Below, in pieces: positions 1 through 11,626 of a DNA stretch of 34,810 bases. This stretch comes from Bimuria novae-zelandiae CBS 107.79. Taxonomy: Eukaryota > Ascomycota > Dothideomycetes > Pleosporales > Didymosphaeriaceae. How positions within the stretch are numbered: the first letter of the stretch is position 1; every line of letters begins with the position of its first letter. The position numbers and the translations under genes were made by a program. The stretch is from the NCBI GenBank assembly GCA_010015655.1, contig ML976767.1, positions 5,740 through 40,549 on the forward strand, in the 5' to 3' direction. The notes beneath the pieces were generated by a model that was not told the DNA's origin, searched no databases, and saw only the letters and a program-made list of their open reading frames with translations.

Positions 1-640
1 GCATAACCTTCTGGGTTACTAGGGGGATACATTGGTATATCAGCTACAATATCAACTTGCGCAGCTGTGATTGCAGCCTTTCGGTTATTTCCGCATGTGA
101 ACTCCGGGCTAGGTTGCTGTAATATGTTCAGAACGTGTTTTAAACTCGTTTAGATATGAAAATTACCTGCTCATGTTGCACTTCTGCATCTTCAATAGGT
201 TCAACAGGCCTTGCAAACTCATCTCCGAGTGTAAACTCGGGATCGTCATCGGATTCTACTTCTCTACGAATCGGGACAGGTATAAACACAGAACCGAGAG
301 ACTCCATCGAAACGCGAAAGGAACGTATTCAGAACGTGTTCGAAACGTGTTTACAGCGCAAGCGCGAACAAATAACGATCGGAAATGCTCCTAAAATAAG
401 GTTGGAGGGGCTTATATGACCCGACTGTGAAAAAAACCTCATCTGACCTTGAGAAGGATTTTTCCAGCTCATCTTTACCTATATAGGAAGGTGCAAGGTT
501 AGCCGAGGTAATTCCCAAGGTCAGATGAGTTGCCGACACTTACGATTATGTGGCACTTCTGTGCTAGCTAGAATAGGCAATCGTCCCGATCAGAGGTACC
601 AACTGGGATGGCGGCCCTGCATAAATTGAGCGCCCTTTGC
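1..640. other. Unassigned flank, little mutated
   Basis: CpA and TpG are at ordinary levels here, unlike the elements to the right. An 87-codon open frame at 156-419 (+) is Ser-rich and matches no family I know; it probably occurs by chance. The phrase AGAACGTGTT occurs twice (near 127 and 332) in related surroundings, suggesting a short local duplication. The only structured item is the inverted repeat at 438-529, listed separately. No host gene can be supported. Confidence 0.5.
438..529. repeat. 92-bp unit with 13-bp perfect terminal inverted repeats
   Basis: CTCATCTGACCTT at 438-450 is matched by its exact reverse complement at 517-529, and the similarity continues a few bases inward. The arms are separated by 66 bases. 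It could be a very short non-autonomous element or a hairpin-forming transcript segment. No convincing target duplication is visible, so the type is left open. Confidence 0.45.
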
Positions 641-870
641 AGCCTTACAGCTAATTATTACTCCTTACTTTTACTATTAGACTTACAGGCCTATACAAAG
701 ACATTTTATTAGTCGCGATAGGATTATTAGCGTAGTAGCGGTCTATATTAGGCGAGGGTCGCTTTTGCTATAAAGACAAGCTCTCTATATATTAGGCGGG
801 CAGGCGTCTATGCAAACGTATTTTTCGTATCGGCATAGTTATAGGGGCTTAGGAGTTGTCTAAGTATATT
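640..870 (-). pseudogene. RIP-mutated coding-like remnant, family unknown
   Basis: Base composition changes sharply here to TpA-rich, CpA-poor sequence. One minus-strand frame reads as plausible protein with only a few TAA/TAG interruptions at Gln-like positions; it is rich in Arg, Leu and Tyr. I do not recognise the family. It is probably another transposon fragment because RIP acts on repeats. Confidence 0.25.
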
Positions 871-987
871 ATAAAATAGGAGTATCGCAAAAATCACGAC
901 GCGTGCAAGCTCACTGTTGCTGCGAAGTCAAAGTACCGATGAATTGTTCCGTTACGACGGTTGTTCCGTTACGGGTGGATGGACGTT

Positions 988-1545
988 ACTAATTAGAATT
1001 ACTACTAGATGTAACGGCCAGCAAGATGTAGCCTTGCGGCTGATAGATTGGCGCTATGTACAAAGATTCAATGCTAAAGAAGAGAAAGGGATCGAGAGGG
1101 CCGAGTAGGCGGCATATAGTCTGCCGCTATCTAGTAACTGCCATCTCAATACTGCGACTGCCTTCTCAGTGTAGCAGCTGCCATCACAGCGTGGCAGCTG
1201 CCATCCATCGTCCTTGTGACGATGCCCAGATCACAGCAAGTCCCACGATCGTCACACTAGACGTAAAGATACACCTAGTATTTTACGTAGACTAATTAGA
1301 ACCTATAGACCCTAAGACACTAGTTAAAACTACCTTCTATTACTAGCCTAAGAAGGAAAATAAATTCGAAGTTAAATAAATACTATAGTATAAGGATTAG
1401 TCACGCGCATATCTTATTAAATAAAAAGAATACTTATATAGTAAAAATGCTTAAGAACTAGAGGACTACTTATAAAATTATTAAAGAAGAATCTAATAAT
1501 ACTAGCGCATTGTTACGCAGCAGAAGAGGATGGTTTTAACTAAAC
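988..1545 (+). pseudogene. G0: chromovirus pol C-terminus with chromodomain (old, interrupted)
   Basis: From about 1254 the frame reads as the end of a Gypsy integrase: a KIHLVFYVD-type segment, LEP, TLVKTTFYY, then KFEV, LIK-stop-KEY and an ELEDYL-type tail. This is the chromodomain that follows the integrase core in chromoviruses and binds methylated histone H3 at heterochromatin. It aligns with the same segment of Gypsy-1 at 28700-29000 but carries more stops (about 12, at Gln/Trp sites). The segment just upstream (988-1014) matches Gypsy-1 but is separated from the rest by about 240 unrelated bases. Only this end of G0 lies in the window; the rest of its pol is absent. Confidence 0.75.
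1015..1254. other. About 240-bp insertion inside G0, with degenerate ~20-bp repeats
   Basis: Gypsy-1 runs without a break through the position where G0 carries this extra block. ACTAGATG before it and ACTAGACG after it look like a diverged duplication of the junction. The block is not RIP-mutated. Its right half (about 1115-1215) consists of imperfect copies of a ~20-bp unit containing GCTGCCATC. It has no recognisable coding content or terminal inverted repeats. Confidence 0.4.
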
Positions 1546-1559
1546 TATAGACTAGTCTA

Positions 1560-1764
1560 TTACTTTAGCACCTAAAGTAATATTAAAATTAATTAATACT
1601 ACTACTTAAGTAAGCTCCTTATAAGCCTTTAAGGCCTCTAACTTATCTATTATAAATATACTATAATTAAATAACTTTTGTTCCTTCTAACGTAATATTT
1701 TATACTACTTACGTAAACGCGCCATCTTCTCTCGTGCTAGATAAGCACGTAGGAGCGCTATATA
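1560..1764 (-). pseudogene. G0 antisense coiled-coil ORF, C-terminal part
   Basis: Read on the minus strand, this continues in frame from 15836 once Copia-A and one ATATA copy are removed. It gives a Lys/Arg/Leu-rich helix (ALLRAYLAREKMARLRK, then KEQKLFN and IIDKLEALKAYKE) with two stops at Gln/Trp-like sites. It lies opposite the end of G0, downstream of the chromodomain. Gypsy-1 and Gypsy-2 have a comparable ORF in the same place. Confidence 0.6.
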
Positions 1765-1913
1765 TGTGAACCAAATAACTCATGTAGATCCCCCTCTGCC
1801 ACTAGAGGTAAGCTATCTCCTATATACCCAGGCGCAAACATCCTAGATAACTGGCAAACAGCAAACAAAAGGAAAATAAGCCATCAGCTCAGTGGCAAAC
1901 ATCAAACCTCACA
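1765..1913 (-). repeat. Copia-A 3' LTR
   Basis: This 149-bp LTR starts TGTGAACC on the plus strand and ends CCTCACA. It matches 15682-15830 with about four substitutions. It is followed at once by the C-rich complement of a polypurine tract. It keeps many CpA dinucleotides, so it largely escaped the RIP that hit the interior. Confidence 0.93.
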
Positions 1914-1935
1914 CACCCCCTCGCACCTCCCACAT
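1914..1935 (-). other. Copia-A polypurine tract
   Basis: On the minus strand, a purine run with GAGGGGGTG directly abuts the TGTGAGG start of the 3' LTR. This is the usual primer site for plus-strand DNA synthesis. The same tract sits next to the Copia-B 3' LTR at 6393. Confidence 0.8.
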
Positions 1936-1989
1936 GCTGGAGGGGCGATCGCCCCGTATATGAAGCCGTAGACGTATCCGCAAAAGTGG

Positions 1990-4000
1990 CTATCGCCAGA
2001 TTTCATGGTGTTGAGCTTTTTACTTAACGTTTTTCCCGACAAATCGTCTACGGAGATCTACGAGATAGAGCTACCTTATAAACTCCGCATGTTTCTGCTT
2101 TAAGAGCAACTTCGTAAGCCTGTCTACTAGTATCTTAATTATTAGCACCTATCTTACATAGAGTCATCCTGCCTCTACTTCTTAACAGATCTATATCTAG
2201 TGTATGTCCACGTGTTTAATATTCGTTTTTAGGCGGTCTTCTTACTTATTAATAATGCCTACTATCTGCTAGTTGTTATATATAATAACCGGCATCTTAT
2301 TTAGCTTAAAACTAATCCCCTTAAAAAAGCGTAACTATTCCTAAAGTTATAATCTGGCGGTTAATAGAGCAAGTAGCTCCGTCTCTATTATTAACTTGCT
2401 AATGGTCCTTTGCACCATAGATCTCTAATTAACTAGTAAATTATATAGTAGAAAAAAATAGCCATGGCTACTCTAGCGCGTCTCTATAACGTCCGTATAC
2501 GACGCGTCTAATGCTCTATAAAAGACGGGATTAAGGTTACCTCTAGTAAGGATTTCGGTGGCGCCGTCGCCGTCGTCACTACTACCCTAGAGAGCGTAGT
2601 ACTTTATTACTAGGAGATAGACCTACACCTTAAGTGCGTACTATACATGCAACTGCCCAGGATTAGTAAGGTAATATGCCAAAATAATATGCGAGCGCGC
2701 AATATCTAGACGCGTCTAGTAAGTAATATATGCTAAGCTACTAACTAATTACTAGTAATACGTCCGTTGTTTAGTATTAGACTTATTTATAGAAGCCTGC
2801 AAGTTATTTGCGTATTATAATAATAAAGCCTCTAGCGTCTTACCCTCTAGCTTTACATTAAATTAATAAGTAACCTTATTAATATACTTATTTTATAATA
2901 ACTAAATCTTGCGCTGCTTCCTGTCTTGAAGTACTTATACGCCTAGGAACCATGTAAGTTCTCTTATTATCTTTAAGTTATAGTGTTTAACAAGCTTGCT
3001 AGCAATGCTGTCGAACAAGCGTTAGTTACTATAATAGTAGGCGATTATAATATTATTAACGAAGATAAATAATATAAGGTAATTATTTATATACAAGCAT
3101 GGGAACCCTAAAACACGCTTAAGGCCTAATTTCTTAACTATGCAACGGAAATCTTTATGCTAGAGTAATACTAACTCCTTTAAACCATATAGAGCGCGCA
3201 AGATCTCTAGGAACTCGCTATTGTCGCTAAAGACGTCTAGGGTCTCCACTAAGAGCTTGCGATTAAGTAGGGCGTTTAAGAAAGCATTAGGCGCGTCATA
3301 CTACTAAAGCTCTAGGTTAAACTTGTTAGCGATTACTAGTAGGGCTCGAAAACTTCGTGCTACTAGCGTTGCTACGTAAGTGTCTTTATACTACTCCTTA
3401 AGGTCTCCTCGTATAATAAGCCACGCCTTAAACTTGTAAAGATAGCCGTCCTCGTTAAACTTATAATTAAATACCTATATAAGCGGGAGTACCTTAATAC
3501 CTTACTTAGCCGCTATCTTTCTAGTTATCTTTATCTTACAGAAACAGCCCTTGTTCCACACCTAGCGATACTCTTATTAAACGGCCTCTATAAACTGCTT
3601 GCCAAATTAGTGATACTTTAGCTAGTGTATAGACTTTGGTTTAGGCGGTAATTGGCTCCTGTGAAGTCGCTAGTTATTAAGAAAGCTAGATCCGCTATTT
3701 TAGCCTTACTTAACGTTTATTAAAGTTATAAAAGTATAAAGATATTTATTAACGCGCCTAGCGCTAAAAATTACTGTATATAACTAAGGATTATTACGGT
3801 TCGTCGGCCTACGCTCACGCCTGCCTGAAACAATATTTTTCTTTAAAAAATTAAAGTTTTAACGCTAAGGAGCATTATTCGTATGCCTATTAAGTATATA
3901 GTCTAGTATTTTAGTCGCAGAATAGTTTATAACTAGTTACTAAGTAGGTAAAGGCGGTGTTAAGTGCGCGTTAAAAAATTAAGTATCTTTATCTTCTTAT
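1990..4000 (-). pseudogene. Copia-A reverse transcriptase and RNase H (3' half of pol)
   Basis: It aligns base for base with the better preserved Copia-B segment at 6480-8490. The catalytic YVDD box (minus strand, about 3063-3049) now reads FVNN, so both metal-binding aspartates are lost by G-to-A change. The RNase H end is next to the LTR. The frame is broken by dozens of TAA/TAG codons at Gln/Trp positions. Pol continues at 12600 beyond the hAT insertion; GCTAAGAC is present on both sides of that gap. Confidence 0.85.
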
Positions 4001-4008
4001 GCTAAGAC
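4001..4008. repeat. 8-bp target duplication of hAT, left copy
   Basis: GCTAAGAC here is repeated exactly at 12592-12599. Eight base pairs is the hallmark target duplication of hAT transposases. In Copia-B the uninterrupted version (CTAAGAC followed by TCTTTCCC) is seen near 8483, which confirms the empty site. Confidence 0.95.
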
Positions 4009-4160
4009 CAGAGCTGGCAACAAGCAAGTCGACTTGATAACTTAACTTAATTAACTTAATTATAGCAAGTTAATTAAGTTAATTAGGGAGGCAAAAGTTA
4101 TTAAGTTAATTAAGTAAATTATGCCTGTTTAATTAACTTAATTAGCAGACTTAATAGGCC
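4009..4160. repeat. hAT left terminal and subterminal repeats
   Basis: After the 12-base tip, the palindromic core TTAATTAA recurs within TTAATTAAGTT-type motifs in both orientations through about 4145. The right end (about 12425-12591) has the same motif. Such clustered subterminal copies are known transposase-binding sites in hAT elements; binding here is inferred. Confidence 0.8.
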
Positions 4161-4439
4161 GTAATATAGGGGTGACTATAGGTTGTGGGCGTTGGGGGGA
4201 TCCTGCGCGGGTAAATCTTAACTTAAGATATATTAGACTTACTAGCGTTAGAGCCTAGCGCTGCCTAATATAGTATAGCGCTAATTATCTAATATCTCTA
4301 CTACCTTAACCTACCTCCCACCCTCTACTAACGCCCTTCTTTATTAATATAGCGTCGCCTGATCGCTTAGAGGGCATAAACTATAACCTCTTTTAAGTTT
4401 TTAGCCAGCGGCTTAAAAGCGAGGCGTTATAAACCCTCC

Positions 4440-6242
4440 CTAAAGATGGCGGCACTAATATGGCCACTAACGCGCTATTAGAGCTGGACGCTAATAAGAG
4501 CTCTATAGGCAACGCGCAATTAGCTACTAATAGTAATATTAAAGATAATAATAATAATTACGATGGCATTAATTAGCAACGCCTGCTAGGTTATTATAAG
4601 CCGTCTCTCGCCCCAAAGCGCAGTTAAAAGAGCTAGGTTTAGTAATATAGGTATCGCCTTTAGCACTATAAACAACACCGCCTATATTAGCTCTATTGTT
4701 ATTGCCACCTCTATAAGTAACTAGATAGGTTTTACTAGACTAATTAATTAACGACGTTAATCGCGCGCCATCTCGCAGAGCGTAAAACTAGGCACTATAT
4801 TAATAAGGGCGGCTAAAAGTCTACCTCCTGCACGATAATAATAATGTTATCCTCTTAGTTATCCCTACTTGCCTATATCTACTATAAAGGCCTTATAGTA
4901 TCTTAAGGCGTTACTAATCTTATCGCGTTAAGCTTCTCGTGTACGAGTTTCCTATAATTAGTGCTTAATTAGGTAGTAATAGATAACTAGGCGCTTTTAG
5001 TAATTAAGGGCGCAGCTTTTTGCCACATGTTACGATAGGCCAACCCGTTAGCTAAGGCAGAGATATAAAGATCTTACAACACCTTGCGAGCCTATATAAT
5101 TATAGAGTATAAGTCTTATATACCCGCTGTTATTAATTATCTATAAGACGCGTAATTGGCCATCCACATCTCCTTTAATAATTAGACGTTAACAGGCGGC
5201 AAACAGGCGCTAACAGGTATTTACGTCCACTATCTTAATAGCGACGGCAACCCTCGCGATTACGTATTAGGCCTATTATCGCTAATAGGCTAATATACAG
5301 GCGCTAATATTGCCGCCATTATTAACGCCACGCTTAAAAGCTTTAAGATATCTGCCTACAGCTTAGGTTACTTTATTCTTAATAATACTACTAATAATAA
5401 CGCTATAATTAACGCCTTAGCTATTAAATATAACTTTAACGCTTACTATTAGCGTCTGCGTTACGCCTGCCACATAATTAATCTTGCGGCCTAACAAATT
5501 ATCTTTAGCAAAGATCGCGACGCCTTTAATAACACAAACAAGTATCTTAACGACGAGATAGCGTTTCTTAAGTAGTAGTAGCAGGCTAGCCTATTAGGCG
5601 TACTTATTAACGTTATTACCTCTATTTGCACCCCTTAAGCTCGCTAGCTTCTTAAATAGTATTAAGTAACCTACAACGCCTAATTAGGTAGTAATAATAA
5701 GCTAAAGACGTTAGAGATTGTTAAGCTAGTAAAGACAAGATAAAACTCTTATTATAACTATTTTACGCGCGCGCTTGAGCTCCGCGCACCTCTTAATAAT
5801 TATATTAATTATAAGCTTATTAAGTATTATTGCCACGGCACCCGATAACGTAATAATATACCTAATATTAAGCAACGTTGGTTTATTAAAGAAGATGGCC
5901 TTACTACTAATGACTAAGTAATAATTGTAGAGTACTAAAGGATCCTATAACTGTTTAAAGAAGCCACTATTTATATAAAGGGCAGGGGCGTGGCTAGCAC
6001 GTTAGGTGCAATATAGGAGGTCTTCCCTACGCTCTTATAGCTTACTACTACCCTTAATAAGATGCTCTTTTAATATAATAACATTAACTTTAACAACGTT
6101 AATGCCCCGGAGGACTATATAAAAGCTACCTATAATATAGCTTATACGAAGATCCTTAAGTACCTGCGTAAGCTAAAGGACGCCCTAGTATATTACGTGG
6201 CTTGCCGTCTCCACCCACACACAAAAGGCCTTATAGATAAGA
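4440..6242 (+). pseudogene. hAT transposase, N-terminal and central part
   Basis: A Cys/His region near 4680-4790 resembles a BED zinc finger (an LYCYCH segment where a Cys has become Tyr). Around 5175-5300 the frame reads LAIHISF-NN-WTLTGGKQALTG, the fungal hAT catalytic segment whose first acidic residue is normally Asp and is Asn here. HIINLAA, an RWLLK-like segment, a KTR-stop-NSYY segment and a VFPTLL segment follow, as in the RNase H-like core with its helical insertion. Stops fall at Gln/Trp sites. The frame continues exactly at 11829 when Copia-B and one TAAGA are removed. Confidence 0.85.
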
Positions 6243-6392
6243 TATAAACCAAATAACTAATGTATATCCCCCGTCTGCCTCTAGAGGTAAGCTATCTCCT
6301 ATATACCCAGGCGCAAACATCCTAGATAACTGGCAAACAGCAAACAAAAGGAAAACAAGCCATCAGCTCAGTGGCAAACATCAAACCTCACA
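6243..6392 (-). repeat. Copia-B 3' LTR
   Basis: 150 bp. It begins TATAAACC where the other copies read TGTGAACC, showing two G-to-A changes at the tip. The polypurine complement (CACCCCCTCG) follows from 6393. It lacks the 47-bp duplication seen in its partner. Confidence 0.93.
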
Positions 6393-6499
6393 CACCCCCT
6401 CGCACCTCCCACATGCTGGAGGGGCAATCGCCCCGTATATGAAGCCGTAGACGTACCCGCAAAAGTGGCTATCGCCAGATTTCATGGTGTTAAGCTTTT

Positions 6500-9400
6500 T
6501 ACTTGACGTTTTTCCCAACAAATCGTCCACGGAGATCCATAAGATAGAGCTACCTTATAAACTCTGCATGTTTCTGCTTTAAGAGCAACTTCGTGAGCCC
6601 GTTTGCTAGCATCTTGGTTATTAGCACCTATCTTACATAGAGTCGTCCTGCCTCTACTTCTTAATAGATCTATATTTAGTGTATGTCCACGTGTTTAATA
6701 CTTGTTTTTAGGCGGTCTTCTTACTTGTTAATAATGCCTACTATCTACTAGTTATTACATATAATAACCGGCGTCTCATTTAGCTTAAAACTAATCCCCT
6801 TAAAAAAGCGCAACTATTCCTAAAGTTATAATCTAGCGGTTAATAGAGCAAGTAGCTCCGTCTTTATTATTAACTTACTAACAGTCCTTTACACCGTAGA
6901 TCTCTAATTAACTAGCAAATTATATAGTAAGAAGAGATAGCTATAGCTACTCTAGCGCGTCTCTATAACGTCCGCATACGACGCGTCTAATACTCCGTAA
7001 AAGACGGAATCGAGGTTACCTCCAGCGAGGATTTCGGTAGCGCCGTCGCCGTTGTCACTACTGCCCTAGAGAGCGTAGTACTTTGTTACTAGGAGATAGA
7101 CCCACACCTTAAGTGCGTACTATACATGCAACTGCCTAGGATTAGTAAGGTAATATGCTAAAATAATATGCGAGCGCGCAATATCTAGACGCGTCTAGTA
7201 AGTAATATATACTAAACTACTAACTAATTGCTAGTAATACGTCCGTCGTTCGGCATTAGGCTTCTCTATAGAAGCCTACAAGTTATTTGCGTATTATAGT
7301 AGTAGAGCCTCCGGCGTCTTGCCCTCTAGCTTTACATTAAATCGATGAGCGACCTTGTTAATATACTTATCCTATAATAACTAAATCTTGCGCTGCTTTC
7401 TGTCTCGAAGTACTTGTACGCTTAGGAACCATATAAGTTCTCCTATCGTCTTTAAGTCGTAGTGTTTAACAAGCTTGCTAGCAATGCTATCGAACAAACG
7501 TTAGTTACTACGATGATAGGCGATTGTGATATTATTAATAAAGACAAATAATATAAGGTAATTGTTTGTATACAAGCATGGGAACCTTGGGACACGCTTA
7601 AGGCCCAATTTCTTAACTATGTAATAGAAATCTTTATACTAGAGCAGTGCTAACTCCTTTAAACTATATAGAGCGCGCAAGACCTCTAGGAACTCGCTAT
7701 CGTTACTAAAGACGTCTAGGGTCTCCACTAAGAGCTTGCGATTAAGTAGGGTGTTTAAGAAAGCGTTAGGCGCGTTATACTGCCAAAGCTCTAGGTTAAA
7801 CTTATTAGCAATCGCTAGTAGGGCCTAAAAACTTCGTGCTACTAGCGTCGCTGCGTAAGTGTCTCTATACTACTCCTTAAGGTCTCCTCGTATAATAAGC
7901 CACGCCTTAAACTTGTAAAGATGGCTATCCTTGTTAAACTTATAATTAAATACCTACATAAGCGGGAGCACCTTAATACCTTGCTTAGTCGCTATCTTTC
8001 TAGTTATCTTTGTCTTACGGAAACAGCCCTTATCCCACACCTAGCGATACTCTTATCGAATGGCCTCTATAAACTACTTGCCGAATTAGTAATACTTTAG
8101 CTAGTGTATAGATTTTAGTTTAGGCGGTAATTAGCTCCTGTAAAGTCGCTAGTCGTCAAGAAAGCTAGATCCGCCATTTTAGCCTTACTTAACGTTTATT
8201 AAAGTTATAAAAGTATAGAGATATTCGCTAACGCGCCTAGCGCCAAAAATCGCCGCATGTAACTAAGGATTATTACGGTTCGTCGGCCTACGCTCACGCC
8301 TGCCTAAAACGATATTTTCCTCTAAAAAATCAAGGTTTCGACGCTAAGGAGCATTGTTCGTATGCATGTTAGGCACATAGTCTGGTATTTCAGTCGTAGA
8401 ACGGTTTACGACTAGTTGCTGGGTAGGTAAAGGCGGTGTTAAGTACGCGTTGAAAAATTAAGTGTCTCCATCTTCTTGTACTAAGACTCTTTCCCTATTA
8501 GGTAAGGCGCTTTATTTCTTATTACTACACTCCCAGGTCTGCGTGCTCCCCCTTAACACCAAATCCTCCTTACCCCCTAGCTGCTGCTGTAATTGAGCCT
8601 CGTCTTGCTCTAACTCGTTTTCTAGCGTTTGAATTTATTCGTCCAGAATGACGTTGTCGCCTCGATTGTCCAGATTTCCAGCTACCGGGCATAATATGTC
8701 GCGAAATGGAGCATCCACTATACGCTGCATCTCTTTAACTTGCTTAGCAATAGCGGAAGCCTTCTTATCCACTCTATGCTTAACTTGGAAGAGAACTCCC
8801 TCGTCAGACGCAGTTAATTACTAGAGTAATATACGCACTTGCGCTTGCCGTGTTATTAGTAAGTCTTCTACTTCAATATTATCTTTATTTGGCATCTCTA
8901 GCACATCTAACAGCTTGACAGATCTCGCAACCACTTACCTATTATACACATCTTTGCTGCCTTCATAGAAACGACTTAGGTTAAAAACAACGTTTCTTAC
9001 GCGAACAACTTGGTCCTTCGTTAGCAGCCAAATCCTGAAGATATTAGTCGAATCGTACCCTACAAGATAGCTAATAAGAGCCCTGGACTGTGCCTTTACA
9101 GCCTTTGGCAGGTGCTTATTTAATACATATGCTTAACAACCAATAGGCCGCATGTGGGAGACAATAGGCTTATGTCTCCAAATAATCTCATATAGAGTTT
9201 TCCAGCCTAACGACCTCGTTGGCGTATAGTCAAGTAAGTACCCTACTATCTTGTACATCTTATTCGCCAGCTTCTTAGGTAAGTTAGCCTACAACGTTAG
9301 CGCTCTTGCCCTTATGCTAAGCGTCTTCCTAGCTATTTTAGCGCCGCTGTTCTGCTCTAGTATATCTAATGCCTGTAGCTCTAAGCGTATGCCTAATTTA

Positions 9401-11511
9401 TTATAAAGACTCTTAAACCTAAATCCCTTCTCGTTATTAGCTTTTATAACAATTACGTCGCAATTAAACTACCTTTAGATCCGCCAAATTACGCTAAGTA
9501 GCTAGGGACGCAGCTCTCTCGCATTTCTCGTCCTAGTTATTTCTACCTTATTCTTTTTAGAATACTCGTCTACCGCATAAGCAGCGTACCTATCGCGATT
9601 ATAGCAGAGCTTACCGTGCTCACGGATTTATAAAACGTTAATAGTAATATAATAAAACGGGCGCTCCGCTACGTCTACTAGCGTACGCCTAGATACCTGC
9701 TACGTAAGCTTCGCCTTATAATAGACTTGGCAATTAAGGTCCTGCTGCTTAACGTTCGTCACTTTAACGCCAACCACATTATCTTATAAGTATTAGACTA
9801 CCTCTTTTAATAAATAACCCTATATAGCATGAGCAAGCTTCGCGCTAAGTTTCTAAGTAGGTTTTAGTATCCTTAATAGCGCCATCCTTATCGTAAAAGT
9901 AAATAACGTTAGCTGCTTTGGTCGCTTGCTTATCTCAACATCTAGCAACTAGTAGCCCCGCCAGTACTCTAAATAAGTAATCACCCCTAAGCTTCTATAC
10001 AGAACGTCTCTACTAGAGTTAAAGTAAATGCCTACATCACGACAGCGGCCCAGGCCCATAACGCTTGTTAAGAAGCCTAGTATAAAGGCAACGTGAGTAA
10101 GTGCCAAGCTCTTAACACTAGACGGCGTATAGACAGAGAGGCTGACTTTACCCTAGGCTTCTACTAGAATATAACTTACTTTAGCGGTAATAGTCCCGCC
10201 GTTGTGCTCCTTACGCTCCCTCTCCTAGCCTACCCAGTCCTCTAAATTAATAATGTGAGTATTACTGCCTGGGTCCAGAATCCAGTAGTCTTATAAACCG
10301 TCATCTTTTACAATAGCTACGACTTCAAGATCTCTAAAAGGCAGAGAGTCGTTGTTTACAAGGACAGCCTCCACTATAAAATTTGCCATATAAGTGGCTA
10401 GAGTAGTAGGAGCTTTACCATCGTCCACTATAATTATCTCCTTAATGTCTATATTATTGCGCTTACGCTATTTGCCTAGGTACTCCTCTACCTTTTCTTT
10501 TAAGCCAGCGTTGTCCTAATAAGCCTTCTTAATGCGCTCTCGTATAGACTTCTTATCCTTAAAGTCCACGCGCCTGCCTTTAGCATATAGGTTAAGGTAA
10601 TAGCAGTTCTCCCACTAGTGATAAAATCCACACAAGTAGTTCTTGCCCTTATCGTTAGAGCTATCCTTATCTATCTCTTAGATAGTCTTTACTACTTAAA
10701 GCTCTCCTGCCATTGCCGCAAGTTAAAAGGCCCTAGGTTAAGTTATCTATAAGTAGTCCTTATATGTCGCGATCTCGTCTTCTAATAATAGAGCAATCGT
10801 CTACCTAGTACGCTATTACTTAAGATAACTCGCCAGCGCAGGCGCTCTATACTCTAAATCTACTACCTTAATAGCTACTAGAAAATCCTCTACTAATTAG
10901 TTATCCGCGACGTTTAATAGCAAAACTATATACGCCTGCCTCGTCACGTTAAGCTAGTCCCTTAGCCAAATCTCTATACTCTTGTCCCTTAGTAGTATAT
11001 ATAATTAGCAATACTTCTCCTTTAGTTCGCGCTTAATTATAGTTATCGTAAGCAATAAGTAGGCCTTAAGGGTAACTAAACGTATATAAGCAGTATCCTT
11101 ACCTTATAGTAAGTATAGGTTACGTTAATATATAGTGCGCGCTATTTTAGAGTTAAAGATAGCAAGCGCTCTCTACTAACGCTTAAATACTAAAAGATCT
11201 TGCTTATACTTTTAATACAAGAATTAGTAGCGCGTAAACCCTTTGTCGTTAAGATCTTACTTAGTATAATTTACTAGTATAGGGATTAGTTCCCCATTTG
11301 CCCCTACGCGTGGCAACGCGTCTTTTAGCTCTAGTAAAGTAGGCGCTGTTAATTGCCTCAAATCTGCCTCCGGCACGTTAGGATCCACGTACTCCCATAG
11401 CCCATGCTATTGCGCTGTATCTTTACGCAAAAATAGCCATGATTGCCAGTCCTTGGGCGTCTCAAGGATCACTCCCATCGCTCGGGATGCTGCCTGCAAT
11501 TCGGCCGTCAT
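6500..11511 (-). pseudogene. Copia-B gag-pol polyprotein, RIP-inactivated
   Basis: The start is the ATG at 11511, homologous to the open Copia-A gag start. Domains in order on the minus strand: a Gag N-terminus; a CCHC-like knuckle near 10620 (CGFYH then ENC); protease near 10280 (WILDPGSNTHI, with DPG where DSG is usual); integrase core and C-terminal part near 9000-9900 (GYDSTNIFRIW); reverse transcriptase 7000-8250 with the YVDD box turned to FINN at about 7542-7530; RNase H with FYGVLDASYAD, a CNNQ-type box (Asp lost) and a final KHAEFIR segment near 6540. Many TAA/TAG replace Gln/Trp, but the frame holds over long stretches. It encoded the particle and replication enzymes of the retrotransposon and is now dead. 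Confidence 0.88.
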
Positions 11512-11608
11512 CGTGATTGTATGGAGAGGGCAAACAAATAGTATGTGTGAAAGATCAGACGACTAAGAGCAATCACCGACTGCAATAGCTAAGTTGCCCG
11601 ATAAAACG

Positions 11609-11626
11609 CTATACCAGGCTCATAAC
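11609..11626 (-). other. Copia-B primer-binding site (half tRNA-iMet), mutated
   Basis: It lies immediately inside the 5' LTR. It equals the Copia-A primer site except for changes in the CCGGG stem (ACCAGG here against GCCGGG in A). The CTCATAA core of the initiator tRNA anticodon loop is intact on the plus strand. Confidence 0.7.

Noticed and set aside
156..539. Overlapping open frames 156-419 (+) and 351-539 (-) as small genes
   Set aside because: They have low complexity or are mutual shadows, with no family resemblance and no upstream or downstream gene signals.
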